64,000 nt of DNA from an uncultured Phycisphaerales bacterium (GTDB lineage Bacteria > Planctomycetota > Phycisphaerae > Phycisphaerales > UBA1924). Position 1 is the first letter of the stretch. Each line of letters begins with the position of its first letter. The notes beneath the pieces were generated by a model, which made no database searches, was not told the DNA's origin, and saw only the letters and a program-made list of their open reading frames with translations. Below are positions 42,570-50,105 of this stretch, one piece after another. The position numbers and the translations under genes are program-made. The stretch spans positions 19,518 to 83,517 of the forward strand of contig CAIYWI010000118.1 of the NCBI GenBank assembly GCA_903929885.1, given 5' to 3'.

Positions 42570-42623
42570 CCGTGGGCTCGCCCGCAAAGCCGGGCATCGC
42601 ACCACGGCTACCTCTGGTGCGCC
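42570..42623 (-). repeat. Beta-type REP R7
   Basis: On the minus strand: GGCGCACCAGAG, head GTAG (CTAC at 42608-42611), then arms CCGTGG/CCACGG (42602-42607, 42570-42575) around a GCCCGGCTTTGCGGGC core. Inverted relative to R6. Confidence 0.85.
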
Positions 42624-42658
42624 CCAAGGCGGTCGACAGGGCAGGCACGCGCCATGCC

Positions 42659-42767
42659 GCGCGAGACCATGCGACCCCACCACAACGCACGCCGCCCGGA
42701 GGGCGGACGAATGTTGCCACGAGTGACCGAACCCGCGCAGCGGGTGAGGGAAACTCGTGGGAGAGGC
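42659..42767 (+). repeat. Module A structured repeat, copy A4
   Basis: Best-paired copy with A3. Hairpin CCGCCC-GGA-GGGCGG, then perfect outer stem CCACGAGT/ACTCGTGG around ACCCGC-GCA-GCGGGT. It ends one base before the stop codon of the LpoB-type gene, which is convergent with it. Confidence 0.85.
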
Positions 42768-42768
42768 C

Positions 42769-43368
42769 TCACATGCCCACGCTGTTGCGCTTGCCCTGCT
42801 TGCTCATGTCCACCGTCTTGGTCCACACCTCGAGCCCGTTGGAGAGGTTCGTGAGCGTGAGCCGGAAGGTGTAGGTGGTCTGGCGGGTGTCGCCGGCGTT
42901 GCGCTTGAGCTGCGTGATCTTGCCGGTGAGACTGAAGTCGGGCTTGAGCCCGCCGCCGGTGTTGCCCTCGAGGAAGGCGCGGCGCTTGGCCTCGTCCTGG
43001 GCGGTCTTGTCCTCGGGGTTGCCACCCCAGGTCGTCACCATCGCCGCTTGCCCAGAGTTCACGAGTTGCTCGCGCATGCGGTAGGTGAGCTCCCCGACGT
43101 CGAACTGCGAGCTGGTGTCGTTCACCACGCCGCCCATCACCACCTGCGCCGGCGAGTTGGCGGCACGCTTGAGCACGCCCGTCTCGAGGAGCGAGTCGAG
43201 CATGCCCGCCGCGGCCTTCTGGATGTCCTGGATGTCGACCTCGCCGACGCTGACGACGGACTCCTTGCCGCCGGTTTCGATGTAGCGGGCGTTGTCCGAC
43301 TTGCAGCCGCCCAGCGAGAGGGCGAGCGCGGGGGCGATGAGCGCGACAGAGACGATCGACTTGTTCAC
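42769..43368 (-). CDS. lpoB: LpoB-type lipoprotein, penicillin-binding protein activator
   Basis: In E. coli LpoB is an outer-membrane lipoprotein that activates PBP1b. GTG 43368 has GGAG about 8 nt upstream and yields the signal peptide NKSIVSVALIAPALALSLGG with lipobox LGGC. The mature 199-residue product shows LpoB features: GEVDIQDIQKAAAGMLDSLL, VVMGGVVNDTSSQFDVGELT and MREQLVNSGQAAMVTTWGG. The last gene of a four-gene operon, 68 bp after the YcfL-type gene, as in proteobacterial ycfL-lpoB loci. No PBP gene is nearby. Confidence 0.85.
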   Translation of the reverse strand: MNKSIVSVALIAPALALSLGGCKSDNARYIETGGKESVVSVGEVDIQDIQKAAAGMLDSLLETGVLKRAANSPAQVVMGGVVNDTSSQFDVGELTYRMREQLVNSGQAAMVTTWGGNPEDKTAQDEAKRRAFLEGNTGGGLKPDFSLTGKITQLKRNAGDTRQTTYTFRLTLTNLSNGLEVWTKTVDMSKQGKRNSVGM

Positions 43369-43436
43369 GAGAGTTCTCCGAGAGTGACACTGACGGTCGA
43401 GGATGATCAAAAGGGAACGAACGGATCGAACGGGGC

Positions 43437-43847
43437 TCACTTGGTTCGCAGCACCTGCAGGCGGAAGTCCTTGGCGGCTTCCGAGGGCGCGACCGACTTG
43501 AGCGTATACACCGCGCCGGGGTTGACGGCAAAGGGCATCTGCTGGCTCTGCATCGAGTCGATCATCGCGCCGTTCTCGTCGAACCATTCGAAGCGGTAGA
43601 GGGCGCGTTGGATCGACGTGGTGTTGTTGGTCAGCTCCACCTCGGCCTTGAGCACGCCGCCCGGCGTGCGCGTCATCCGGGTCTCGACGAGCGAGAGGTT
43701 GATGCGTCCCAACTCGTCGCGCAGGCGCGAGTTGAGCGTCACCGCCGAGGGGCTTGCGCCGCTCTTGGTGGTGCTGATGTTGGTCTTGGGCGAGCAGGCC
43801 GCCAGCGTCGCCAGCATCAATGCCGCCACGATCATCTTGCCGTTCAT
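43437..43847 (-). CDS. YcfL/DUF1425-type lipoprotein
   Basis: A 136-residue lipoprotein: MNGKMIVAALMLATLAACSP (lipobox LAAC), then an immunoglobulin-like beta domain with VLKAEVELTNNTTSIQRALY, RFEWFDENGAMIDSMQSQ and a C-terminal APSEAAKDFRLQVLRTK, matching DUF1425. ATG 43847 overlaps the upstream TGA in an ATGA, showing coupling. YcfL is the standard neighbour of LpoB. Its biochemical role is not known. Confidence 0.8.
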   Translation of the reverse strand: MNGKMIVAALMLATLAACSPKTNISTTKSGASPSAVTLNSRLRDELGRINLSLVETRMTRTPGGVLKAEVELTNNTTSIQRALYRFEWFDENGAMIDSMQSQQMPFAVNPGAVYTLKSVAPSEAAKDFRLQVLRTK

Positions 43848-45268
43848 GGGTTCATGCTCCACTGAATGACCGACACGGGCGTGCCCCTGGCTCCCGATTG
43901 CCAGACGAGCACGCCATTGAACTTTCCCGCCTCGACCGCGACGCGCGTCGCGGGTCCGCCGCCGGGTTGCACCGTCAGTGCGCCGTCCGCCGGCGTCGCC
44001 ACCCTCGCCGCCACGATCCGCCGGGGCAACGCACGCCACGAGCGAAGATCCGCCGCGGTGGTCACGGCCTGGTAGATGATGCCGCCCACGCGAATCGCGA
44101 GATTGGCCCAGTCGTTCCCGCGGCTGTCGCGTCCGCGGGAGATGTTCGACGCCCCGTACGTCGCCGCGGCCTTCACAGCGCTGCTCACCAGCTCTTCGGT
44201 GATGATCGCCGGCAACTGCTCCTTGAACTCGGCCTTGACCGACTGCTCCACGTCCATCAGCAGCGACGCGGGCTGCGTCGCGCCGCCGGCGATCACGACG
44301 TAGTCCGTCTCGTTGCCCTCGGTGTACGCCAGCTTGGGGAACGCCGCGCTCACGTAGTTGACCTCGCCGAACGGGATGGGCACGTCGATGCGGATCTCCT
44401 CGCGGTGCGGGGCAAGGCCGGTCATCACGAAGACCCACGTCGTCGGCTCGATCCTTCCGCGATCGATCTGCTCGATGTCTTGCTCCACCGTCGAGCGCAT
44501 CGAGCCGCCCACCATTTCCCATGTCGCCCGCAGTTCGCTCCGCGCGTTGCCAACGTCGCCCGTTTCGCGGCTCGTGCCCAGCAGGAACGTCGCCCGGAGG
44601 TACGACGTGAAGGGGCTCTGGAACGCCGCCGTCGCCTGCGCATCGTCGAGCCCTTGCGCCAGCGCCGAGAGTCGTCCGTCGCGATTCGCCTGATCGAGAT
44701 CGATGCCCTTCTCGGAGGCCTCCTTCGACGCCTTGTCCTGCCGCCGCTTCATCGCCTTGGCGTAGCGGTCCTTGGCGTCGCGCTGCCAGTCGTTCGCGCG
44801 GTTGAGTTGGACGCGGGCCTCCTGCATGTTCCCTTGCGTCAGTTGCGCCACCGCGCCGAAGGTGTTGAGCAGCGTGCGTTCCACGGGCGTGGCCTTGTAC
44901 GTCATCACCGTCTGGTTCACCGCCACCGCGCCGAGATTGCCCGAGATCGTGACCTCGGCCTCCTCGTCGAGGAATGGCCGCACCTTCTCGTCGGCCGCGT
45001 TGAAGGCCGCCGCGCTCTCCGCGGCTCTCCCCGCCAGCAGCAACGTCGACCCCGCGTCGAGCGCCCGCACCACCTCGTCGCGCTCGTTGCCGCCGCCCTT
45101 GAAGGAGGCGTTGGCACGCTCGGCCGCGCGGGCGACGTTGCCTCTCGACAACTCGCCCTGGATCGCCTTGGCCGATGAGCGATAGCCCGACTGACACCCG
45201 CCGGCCGCCAGGAGGACGGCCATCGCCATGCCGCAGGTTCGAGAGGCGACCGTCGCCCGCGAGGCCAT
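43844..45268 (-). CDS. COG3014-like lipoprotein with TPR-type helices
   Basis: A 474-residue exported protein: MASRATVASRTCGMAMAVLL then AAGGCQSGY (lipobox AGGC). Residues about 30-260 form helical TPR-like repeats (ARAAERANASFKGGGNERDE, TQGNMQEARVQLNRANDWQR). The second half is beta-rich (REEIRIDVPIPFGEVNYVSA). Size, lipobox and its place before YcfL and LpoB genes fit the COG3014 proteins found with lpoB in gamma-proteobacteria. It starts 2 bp after the CsgG-like gene stop, so it is tightly coupled. Confidence 0.7.
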   Translation of the reverse strand: MASRATVASRTCGMAMAVLLAAGGCQSGYRSSAKAIQGELSRGNVARAAERANASFKGGGNERDEVVRALDAGSTLLLAGRAAESAAAFNAADEKVRPFLDEEAEVTISGNLGAVAVNQTVMTYKATPVERTLLNTFGAVAQLTQGNMQEARVQLNRANDWQRDAKDRYAKAMKRRQDKASKEASEKGIDLDQANRDGRLSALAQGLDDAQATAAFQSPFTSYLRATFLLGTSRETGDVGNARSELRATWEMVGGSMRSTVEQDIEQIDRGRIEPTTWVFVMTGLAPHREEIRIDVPIPFGEVNYVSAAFPKLAYTEGNETDYVVIAGGATQPASLLMDVEQSVKAEFKEQLPAIITEELVSSAVKAAATYGASNISRGRDSRGNDWANLAIRVGGIIYQAVTTAADLRSWRALPRRIVAARVATPADGALTVQPGGGPATRVAVEAGKFNGVLVWQSGARGTPVSVIQWSMNP

Positions 45269-45270
45269 CC

Positions 45271-47421
45271 TCACAGATTCACCAGCCCCTTCCACGACGC
45301 GGTGTCGAGGTTGACCCTGAACCCGCTCTGCTCGAGGAACTTGGCCGCGCCCTTGGCCTTGATGAGCTCGGCCTCGCTGAGGCGATCCATCGCGTCGGCC
45401 GTCGCCTTGCTGAGGCGCTCGGCCTGTTGCAACTGCTGGAAGATCGCCGCGTTCTCGATCCACTGGCGACGGCCTTCGTCGGTCAGTCGCAGGCCCACCT
45501 TGAGGGTCATGCCGGGCCGCACGTTGATCATGCGTTCCTCGGGCTCGCAGAGCGGACGCACGAAGCGCACCCGCTGCAGGCCCGGGCGCATCTTGACGAC
45601 GCCCGCGGCGGAGCCCGCCATCACGCCGTTGACCTGCACCTCGCAGCCGTTGACACCCACGTCCACCATCTCGCTCGAGAGCGAATAGGAGCCGTCGGCC
45701 TGGCGCTTGAGCATCGGAACGCGCATGTCGGCCAGATACATGTCGAAGTTCACGTCGACCTCCGCCGCGGGCGAGGTCGCCGCACGCACGCGGCCGGCCT
45801 CGACCTGGCCCCGCAGCCGCTCGCCTATCTGGCGGGCGGTGTCGTTGATCAACTGCATGGTCACGTCGGCCTTCACCTTGAGGTTGGCCGTCTGGCGCAG
45901 CGACCGCTCGGCATCAGCCGCGCCGCCCACCAGCGAACCGCCCGTCGTGCCGTCGAGGATGGTGTACGTGCACCTCAGCACGCTCCGCTGCACCTTCGTG
46001 CGGGTCGTGCCGTCGTCGTAGTCGGTCTCCTCGCGTTCGATCGAGGACAGCGACGCCACGAGCAGGTAGTCGGCGCCCAGCAACTGCCCGAGGGCGGTCG
46101 CCGACGACTGGTCCGACAGCATGCGATCCGTCAGTTGCGATTCGGCCGTGCCCGTGCCCGCGTTCGCGCCGCCTGTCGAGAACCGCGACACGGCGTTGGC
46201 CACGTCCTCGCGCGAGATGATCTCGATGTTCGGACCCGTCGCCGCCGCCTTGATCTGATCCTCCAGCACCATCACCGTGTCGCCGTCCAACTCCTTGATG
46301 CGGTTCTTGACGAAGATGGCGCATCGCACGAGGCGCACGTCGCCCGCCGCGGCGCCGTCAGTCCCGCCGCCGCGAACCTCGCCACCCGCGCCGGCGTTGC
46401 CGCGCGTGACGCTCGATGCCGAGTCGCCCGCGAACGGGCTCCCCTTCGGCGCCGCCGACCCGCTTGCGCGCCGCGAAGGGTCGATGCCCGCGGGCAGGCC
46501 CGTCGCCGACAGTCGCATGATCGAGCCCCGATCGATGCCGTTGTCCACGATCGCCGCCGCCTTCGACACGCGATCGCCCGCCTCCGTCACCACCGCCCAT
46601 CCCACCGCCACCTCTTCACGACCCAGGGATTCGCCCGTGTCGGGATCGACCATCTCCTCGCCCGTCGCGAAGACCTGCCAATACTGGCCCGATGCCGCGC
46701 CACTCGCGCTCGTCCGATTGAACGTGATGGCTCCCATCGTGTAGCCCACCACCTTCGCGGGATACAGCATGTCGGTGATGGCGTTGGCCGCCTCCTTCGC
46801 CAAGTCTCGCGACACCAGACCCACCAACGCGTCGGTCGCGCGGCCGTCCACCGTCGAGCCCGACAGCACCTCGTTCGTCTGCGCACGCTCCAATCGAACG
46901 TTGGTCGATCGCAACACCGTCGCCTTCGTCGCGTCGATCACGCTCACCACCGCCTGCAACTGGATCACCCGACGCTCGCCCTGCGTGGCGCCGAGCGACC
47001 CGCCCAGCTCCATCCGCGACGTCACGTCCTGGTAGTTGTCGATCATCACCGTCGCGATGTGGGAGACTCCCGCCATCTGGAACGGCTTGGCCGCCTTCGC
47101 GTCCAGCGTGCTCACGTTGCCGCTCTGCGCGAAGTCCTGCTCGCGGATCACGGCGTTGGGATCCCGCGGCACCATTTCGAACTTCCTCGTCTGCTCGACG
47201 GCGTTGAGGAGCTGCGAATCCGCCGCCTCCACCACCTGACGCAGACTCGTCGCCGCCGATCCCGTCGTCGCACCTTGCACCGACGACGTCACGCCCACCT
47301 GCTGCACCCGAAGCCGGAGCTTTGTCGACTCCTGCGCTCGCGTCGAGCCCGTCGCCACCATCGCCAACGCCACCGCCGCCACTCGGGCCACCGCCGCCAT
47401 CCACGTCGCTTCGCGCTTCAT
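45271..47421 (-). CDS. CsgG/LpoB-related large exported protein
   Basis: A 716-residue protein with a cleavable signal peptide (MKREATWMAAVARVAAVALA then MVATGSTRAQ). ATG 47421 is chosen for its AAAGGG at 8 nt; ATG 47427 is possible. It has two CsgG/LpoB-like domains: an N-terminal one (LRQVVEAADSQLLNAVEQTR, HIATVMIDNYQDVTSRMELG) and a second (EIISREDVANAVSRFSTGG, LGQLLGADYLLVASLSSIER). A C-terminal PEGA-like part has VGVNGCEVQVNGVMAGSAAG followed by a coiled coil. First gene of the LpoB operon. No lipobox, so it is periplasmic or secreted. Confidence 0.75.
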   Translation of the reverse strand: MKREATWMAAVARVAAVALAMVATGSTRAQESTKLRLRVQQVGVTSSVQGATTGSAATSLRQVVEAADSQLLNAVEQTRKFEMVPRDPNAVIREQDFAQSGNVSTLDAKAAKPFQMAGVSHIATVMIDNYQDVTSRMELGGSLGATQGERRVIQLQAVVSVIDATKATVLRSTNVRLERAQTNEVLSGSTVDGRATDALVGLVSRDLAKEAANAITDMLYPAKVVGYTMGAITFNRTSASGAASGQYWQVFATGEEMVDPDTGESLGREEVAVGWAVVTEAGDRVSKAAAIVDNGIDRGSIMRLSATGLPAGIDPSRRASGSAAPKGSPFAGDSASSVTRGNAGAGGEVRGGGTDGAAAGDVRLVRCAIFVKNRIKELDGDTVMVLEDQIKAAATGPNIEIISREDVANAVSRFSTGGANAGTGTAESQLTDRMLSDQSSATALGQLLGADYLLVASLSSIEREETDYDDGTTRTKVQRSVLRCTYTILDGTTGGSLVGGAADAERSLRQTANLKVKADVTMQLINDTARQIGERLRGQVEAGRVRAATSPAAEVDVNFDMYLADMRVPMLKRQADGSYSLSSEMVDVGVNGCEVQVNGVMAGSAAGVVKMRPGLQRVRFVRPLCEPEERMINVRPGMTLKVGLRLTDEGRRQWIENAAIFQQLQQAERLSKATADAMDRLSEAELIKAKGAAKFLEQSGFRVNLDTASWKGLVNL

Positions 47422-47658
47422 GACCATTGCCCTTTCGCCGGCGCTCGCCGGCATGTGACTTCCGCCCGCGTCCAGCCCGCCCCACCCCCATCCACCGTCG
47501 CATACCGACACCCAACGCCACAAGTTGACGCCTGAGCGGGCCCTAAGTTCTCGGCAATTCAAGCGTCAACGCCCCACCCATGCCGCAAATCCGCCCCTTG
47601 CATCGCCTTGGTCGACCTGAACGGAAGGCGACCGGCCGCCGTGTCGCGACGGTCGGCT

Positions 47659-48909
47659 TCATCCGCCAAGCAGCTTCGCGTTCGTCGCCGACTTCTGCAA
47701 CGCCGCCAGGAGCTTTTCCACCTGCACCGGCGGGGGCATCATCAGCAGCTGCCGCCGCAACGCGGTGATCGTCTGCAACTCCTTCTCGGGAATCAGCAGA
47801 TTCTCCTTCCGCGTGCCGCTGGCCGCCAGGTTGATCGCCGGGAACAACCGCTTCTCCGCGATCGAGCGGTCGAGGATCAACTCCATGTTGCCGCTGCCCT
47901 TGAACTCCTCGAAGATGACCTGGTCCGCCTGCGACCCCGTGTCGACCAGGCACGACGCGATGATCGTCAGGCTCCCGCCGCCCTCGGTCGGATCCGTGTT
48001 GCGCGCCGCACCGAACAAGGCGCGAGGCACCTCGAGCGCCTTGCTGTCCAGGCCGCCGCTCATCGTCCGTCCGCTGTTGGCATGTCGCCGACTCTGGTTG
48101 AAAGCCCGGCCCAGCCGCGTCAGCGAATCGAGCAGCACGACCACGTGCTTGCCCGCCGCCACCATGTGGCGACACCGCTCGATGGTCGTCGTCGCCACCT
48201 CGATGTGCTTCTCGGTGTTGTGGTCGTTGCTGCTGGCCACCACGCGAACCCGCGGCTTGGCCGGCGCACTCGGCGCACCGCCGCCCGGCAGCCCCAACTC
48301 CGCCGCCGCCGCCTCGCCTCGCTCCACCAACTCCTTGGGAGCAAGCGACTCGGCCACCTGCGCGAAGTGACGCCTGAAGTCCGTCACCTCCTCCGGTCGC
48401 TCGTCCACCAGCAACACCACCAACTCGATGTCCGGATGGTTCCGAAGCAGCGCGGTGCCGATGTCCTTGAGCAGCGTGGTCTTGCCCGCCTTCGGCGGCG
48501 ACACGATCAGCGCCCGCTGCCCACGCCCGATCGGACAGAACATGTCCACCAGCCGACACGACGCGGGACATCCCGCATACTCAAGCGTCAGCCGCGGCTG
48601 CGGATCGATCGACGTCAACTCCTCGAATGGTCGAGCCCCCGGTGGCATCGCCAGCGGCTGCCCGTCGATGTCGACCATCGGCCGCCCGCCTCCACCCGTC
48701 GACTGACGGGAACCGCCACCACCCGGATGACTGCCCTGGTGGCTGGCCTGATGGCTGCCCGGATGACCGCCCTGATGGCCCCCGCCTCGACCGCCGCGTC
48801 CACGACGCCCACGACGACGCCGGCCGCCACCGCCGCCGCCTTGGCCGCCCTGGAAGTGATCGCGGCGGTCACCCTCGTGACGGCCCCCGCCGGACTGATG
48901 CATGCTCAT
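47659..48909 (-). CDS. rho: Transcription termination factor Rho lacking the cold-shock domain
   Basis: A 416-residue RNA-dependent ATPase. The ATPase core is complete: FEELTSIDPQPRL, SPPKAGKTTLLKDIG (Walker A), LLVDERPEEVTDF, HVVVLLDSLTRLGRAFN (Walker B region), ALFGAARNTDPTEGGGSLTI (Q/R-loop area) and EFKGSGNMELILDRSIAEKR. In place of the Rho_N and CSD domains is about 80 residues of Gly/Arg/His/Ser low complexity (RRRRGRRGRGGRGGGHQGGH). ATG 48909 follows GGGAG; the upstream frame to 49545 shows no CSD and looks non-coding. The shortened N-terminus is real unless a frameshift hides it. Confidence 0.93.
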   Translation of the reverse strand: MSMHQSGGGRHEGDRRDHFQGGQGGGGGGRRRRGRRGRGGRGGGHQGGHPGSHQASHQGSHPGGGGSRQSTGGGGRPMVDIDGQPLAMPPGARPFEELTSIDPQPRLTLEYAGCPASCRLVDMFCPIGRGQRALIVSPPKAGKTTLLKDIGTALLRNHPDIELVVLLVDERPEEVTDFRRHFAQVAESLAPKELVERGEAAAAELGLPGGGAPSAPAKPRVRVVASSNDHNTEKHIEVATTTIERCRHMVAAGKHVVVLLDSLTRLGRAFNQSRRHANSGRTMSGGLDSKALEVPRALFGAARNTDPTEGGGSLTIIASCLVDTGSQADQVIFEEFKGSGNMELILDRSIAEKRLFPAINLAASGTRKENLLIPEKELQTITALRRQLLMMPPPVQVEKLLAALQKSATNAKLLGG

Positions 48910-49589
48910 GCTGCCAAACTCCCTGGGTCGATCAACCCCGCACGGCACCTCATGCCATGCTCCGCGCGACATGCTCCATCGGGCACGCTCACGCACCACG
49001 CTCGCCGCTGGTCCCATCCTCACGATCCCACGCCGCCCACGCGGCTGCACGCGACTCGCACGCCGGCGGTCGCCTGCATGAAGGGACGCACCCTCGATCC
49101 AGCCCGATCGCCGGCGTGGGACCGGGCCCATGCTCGCCCTGTGCGCACGTCGCCCGCGACAGCCGCAAGCGCCGGGACGCCTCCGCAGCCCACCCGCGGC
49201 ACGCTGGTCGGATCGCTCGCCACCCGCACGCGACGTCCTTGACGCTGCAGCACGGTGACAAACCCGACCACAGGATAGCGTCCCCGATCGGCATCGACAC
49301 CAATCCCACGTGTTCGTGCTCTGAAAGGTATCAAAAATCTTGCTTCCCGCCACCCTTCCGTCGATAATCCTCCCAGTGCCTCGACGTTGAACCGGGCCCT
49401 CGGGCTTGGTTCTTTTCTTCTGTCCGCCCTCGCGGCCGCATCCTGACTCGACCCGATCGGCCCGATGCGGCTGCTCCGCCTTCGCCCGCATTCCCCCAAG
49501 GAACCCGGACGAAAGGCCTCCAATCTGCGACGCCATGCCACCCAAGGGGGCCCCATTCCCCCGTGTGCGACCTTTCGGGAGACGTGTCC
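48910..49589. other. 680-bp region between divergent rho and greA
   Basis: No convincing gene. It holds the greA promoter (49340-49368) and an AT-rich patch at 49325-49345. The rho side would give a leader of up to 400 nt, the sort of length used by rho autoregulation elsewhere. Frames crossing it are rich in Arg/Pro/Ser and look random. Confidence 0.5.
49340..49368 (+). promoter_or_regulatory. Sigma70-like promoter upstream of greA
   Basis: TTGCTT (49340-49345), 17-bp spacer and GATAAT (49363-49368), beside an A/T run. It gives a leader of about 215 nt before ATG 49590. Confidence 0.55.
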
Positions 49590-50060
49590 ATGGAACTCCT
49601 CACCGCGGCTGAAAAGGCCGGCCTCGAAGCCCGCCTCAAGGCCCTCATCGACAACCGTCCCGCCATCGCCACCCGCATCGCGGAGGCGCGCGCCATGGGC
49701 GACCTCAAGGAAAACGGCGACTATCACGCCGCCCGCGAGCAGCAAGGCATCGACGAAGCCGAGATCCGCCGCCTCGAGGACCGCCTCCGCAACGTCAGCG
49801 TCATCGACGAGAAGATCGGCAAGGCGCTCCAAGGCGTCGTCTTCATCGGTTGCACCGTCAAGCTCCGCGAAGTGGGCAACGGCGACGAAGACCTCTACAA
49901 GCTCGTCGGCGAAGCCAGCGGCGATCTCTCCTCCGACATCGTCGAGGTCACCGCCAGCAGCCCCATGGGCGAGGCCCTCCTCAAGTCCAAGATCGGCGAG
50001 GAGATCCGCGTCAACGCCCCCCGTGGCGTCAAGCGATTCCTCATCGTCGAGATCCTCTGA
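49590..50060 (+). CDS. greA: Transcript-cleavage factor GreA
   Basis: GreA rescues backtracked RNA polymerase by stimulating transcript cleavage. The 156-residue product begins MELLTAAEKAGLEARLKALI. The coiled-coil tip has ARAMGDLKENGDYHAAREQQ, with the acidic D/E residues at the tip, followed by FIGCTVKLREVGNGDEDLYK and EVTASSPMGEALLKSKIGEE. ATG 49590 follows GGGAG at 8 nt; GTG 49563 would add nine residues. It is divergent from rho, another elongation/termination factor, and followed by a transporter gene after 45 bp. Confidence 0.93.
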   Translation: MELLTAAEKAGLEARLKALIDNRPAIATRIAEARAMGDLKENGDYHAAREQQGIDEAEIRRLEDRLRNVSVIDEKIGKALQGVVFIGCTVKLREVGNGDEDLYKLVGEASGDLSSDIVEVTASSPMGEALLKSKIGEEIRVNAPRGVKRFLIVEIL

Positions 50061-50105
50061 CCCCCACGCCAAGTCCGACCGGTTCCGCCCACCTCACGCC
50101 CGATC

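Larger units (their letters stand above)
42263..42768. other. Repeat-filled gap between convergent genes
   Basis: A 506-bp gap holding, in order, a fragment like the start of module A (about 42293-42330), REP R6 (+), REP R7 (-) and a full module A copy (A4). R6 and R7 face each other like an inverted REP pair about 160 bp apart. No gene is seen. Confidence 0.75.

Noticed and set aside
49020..49545. N-terminal extension of Rho from the upstream in-frame region
   Set aside because: Low-complexity Arg/Gly/Ser without a cold-shock pattern, no SD, and it would overlap the greA promoter.
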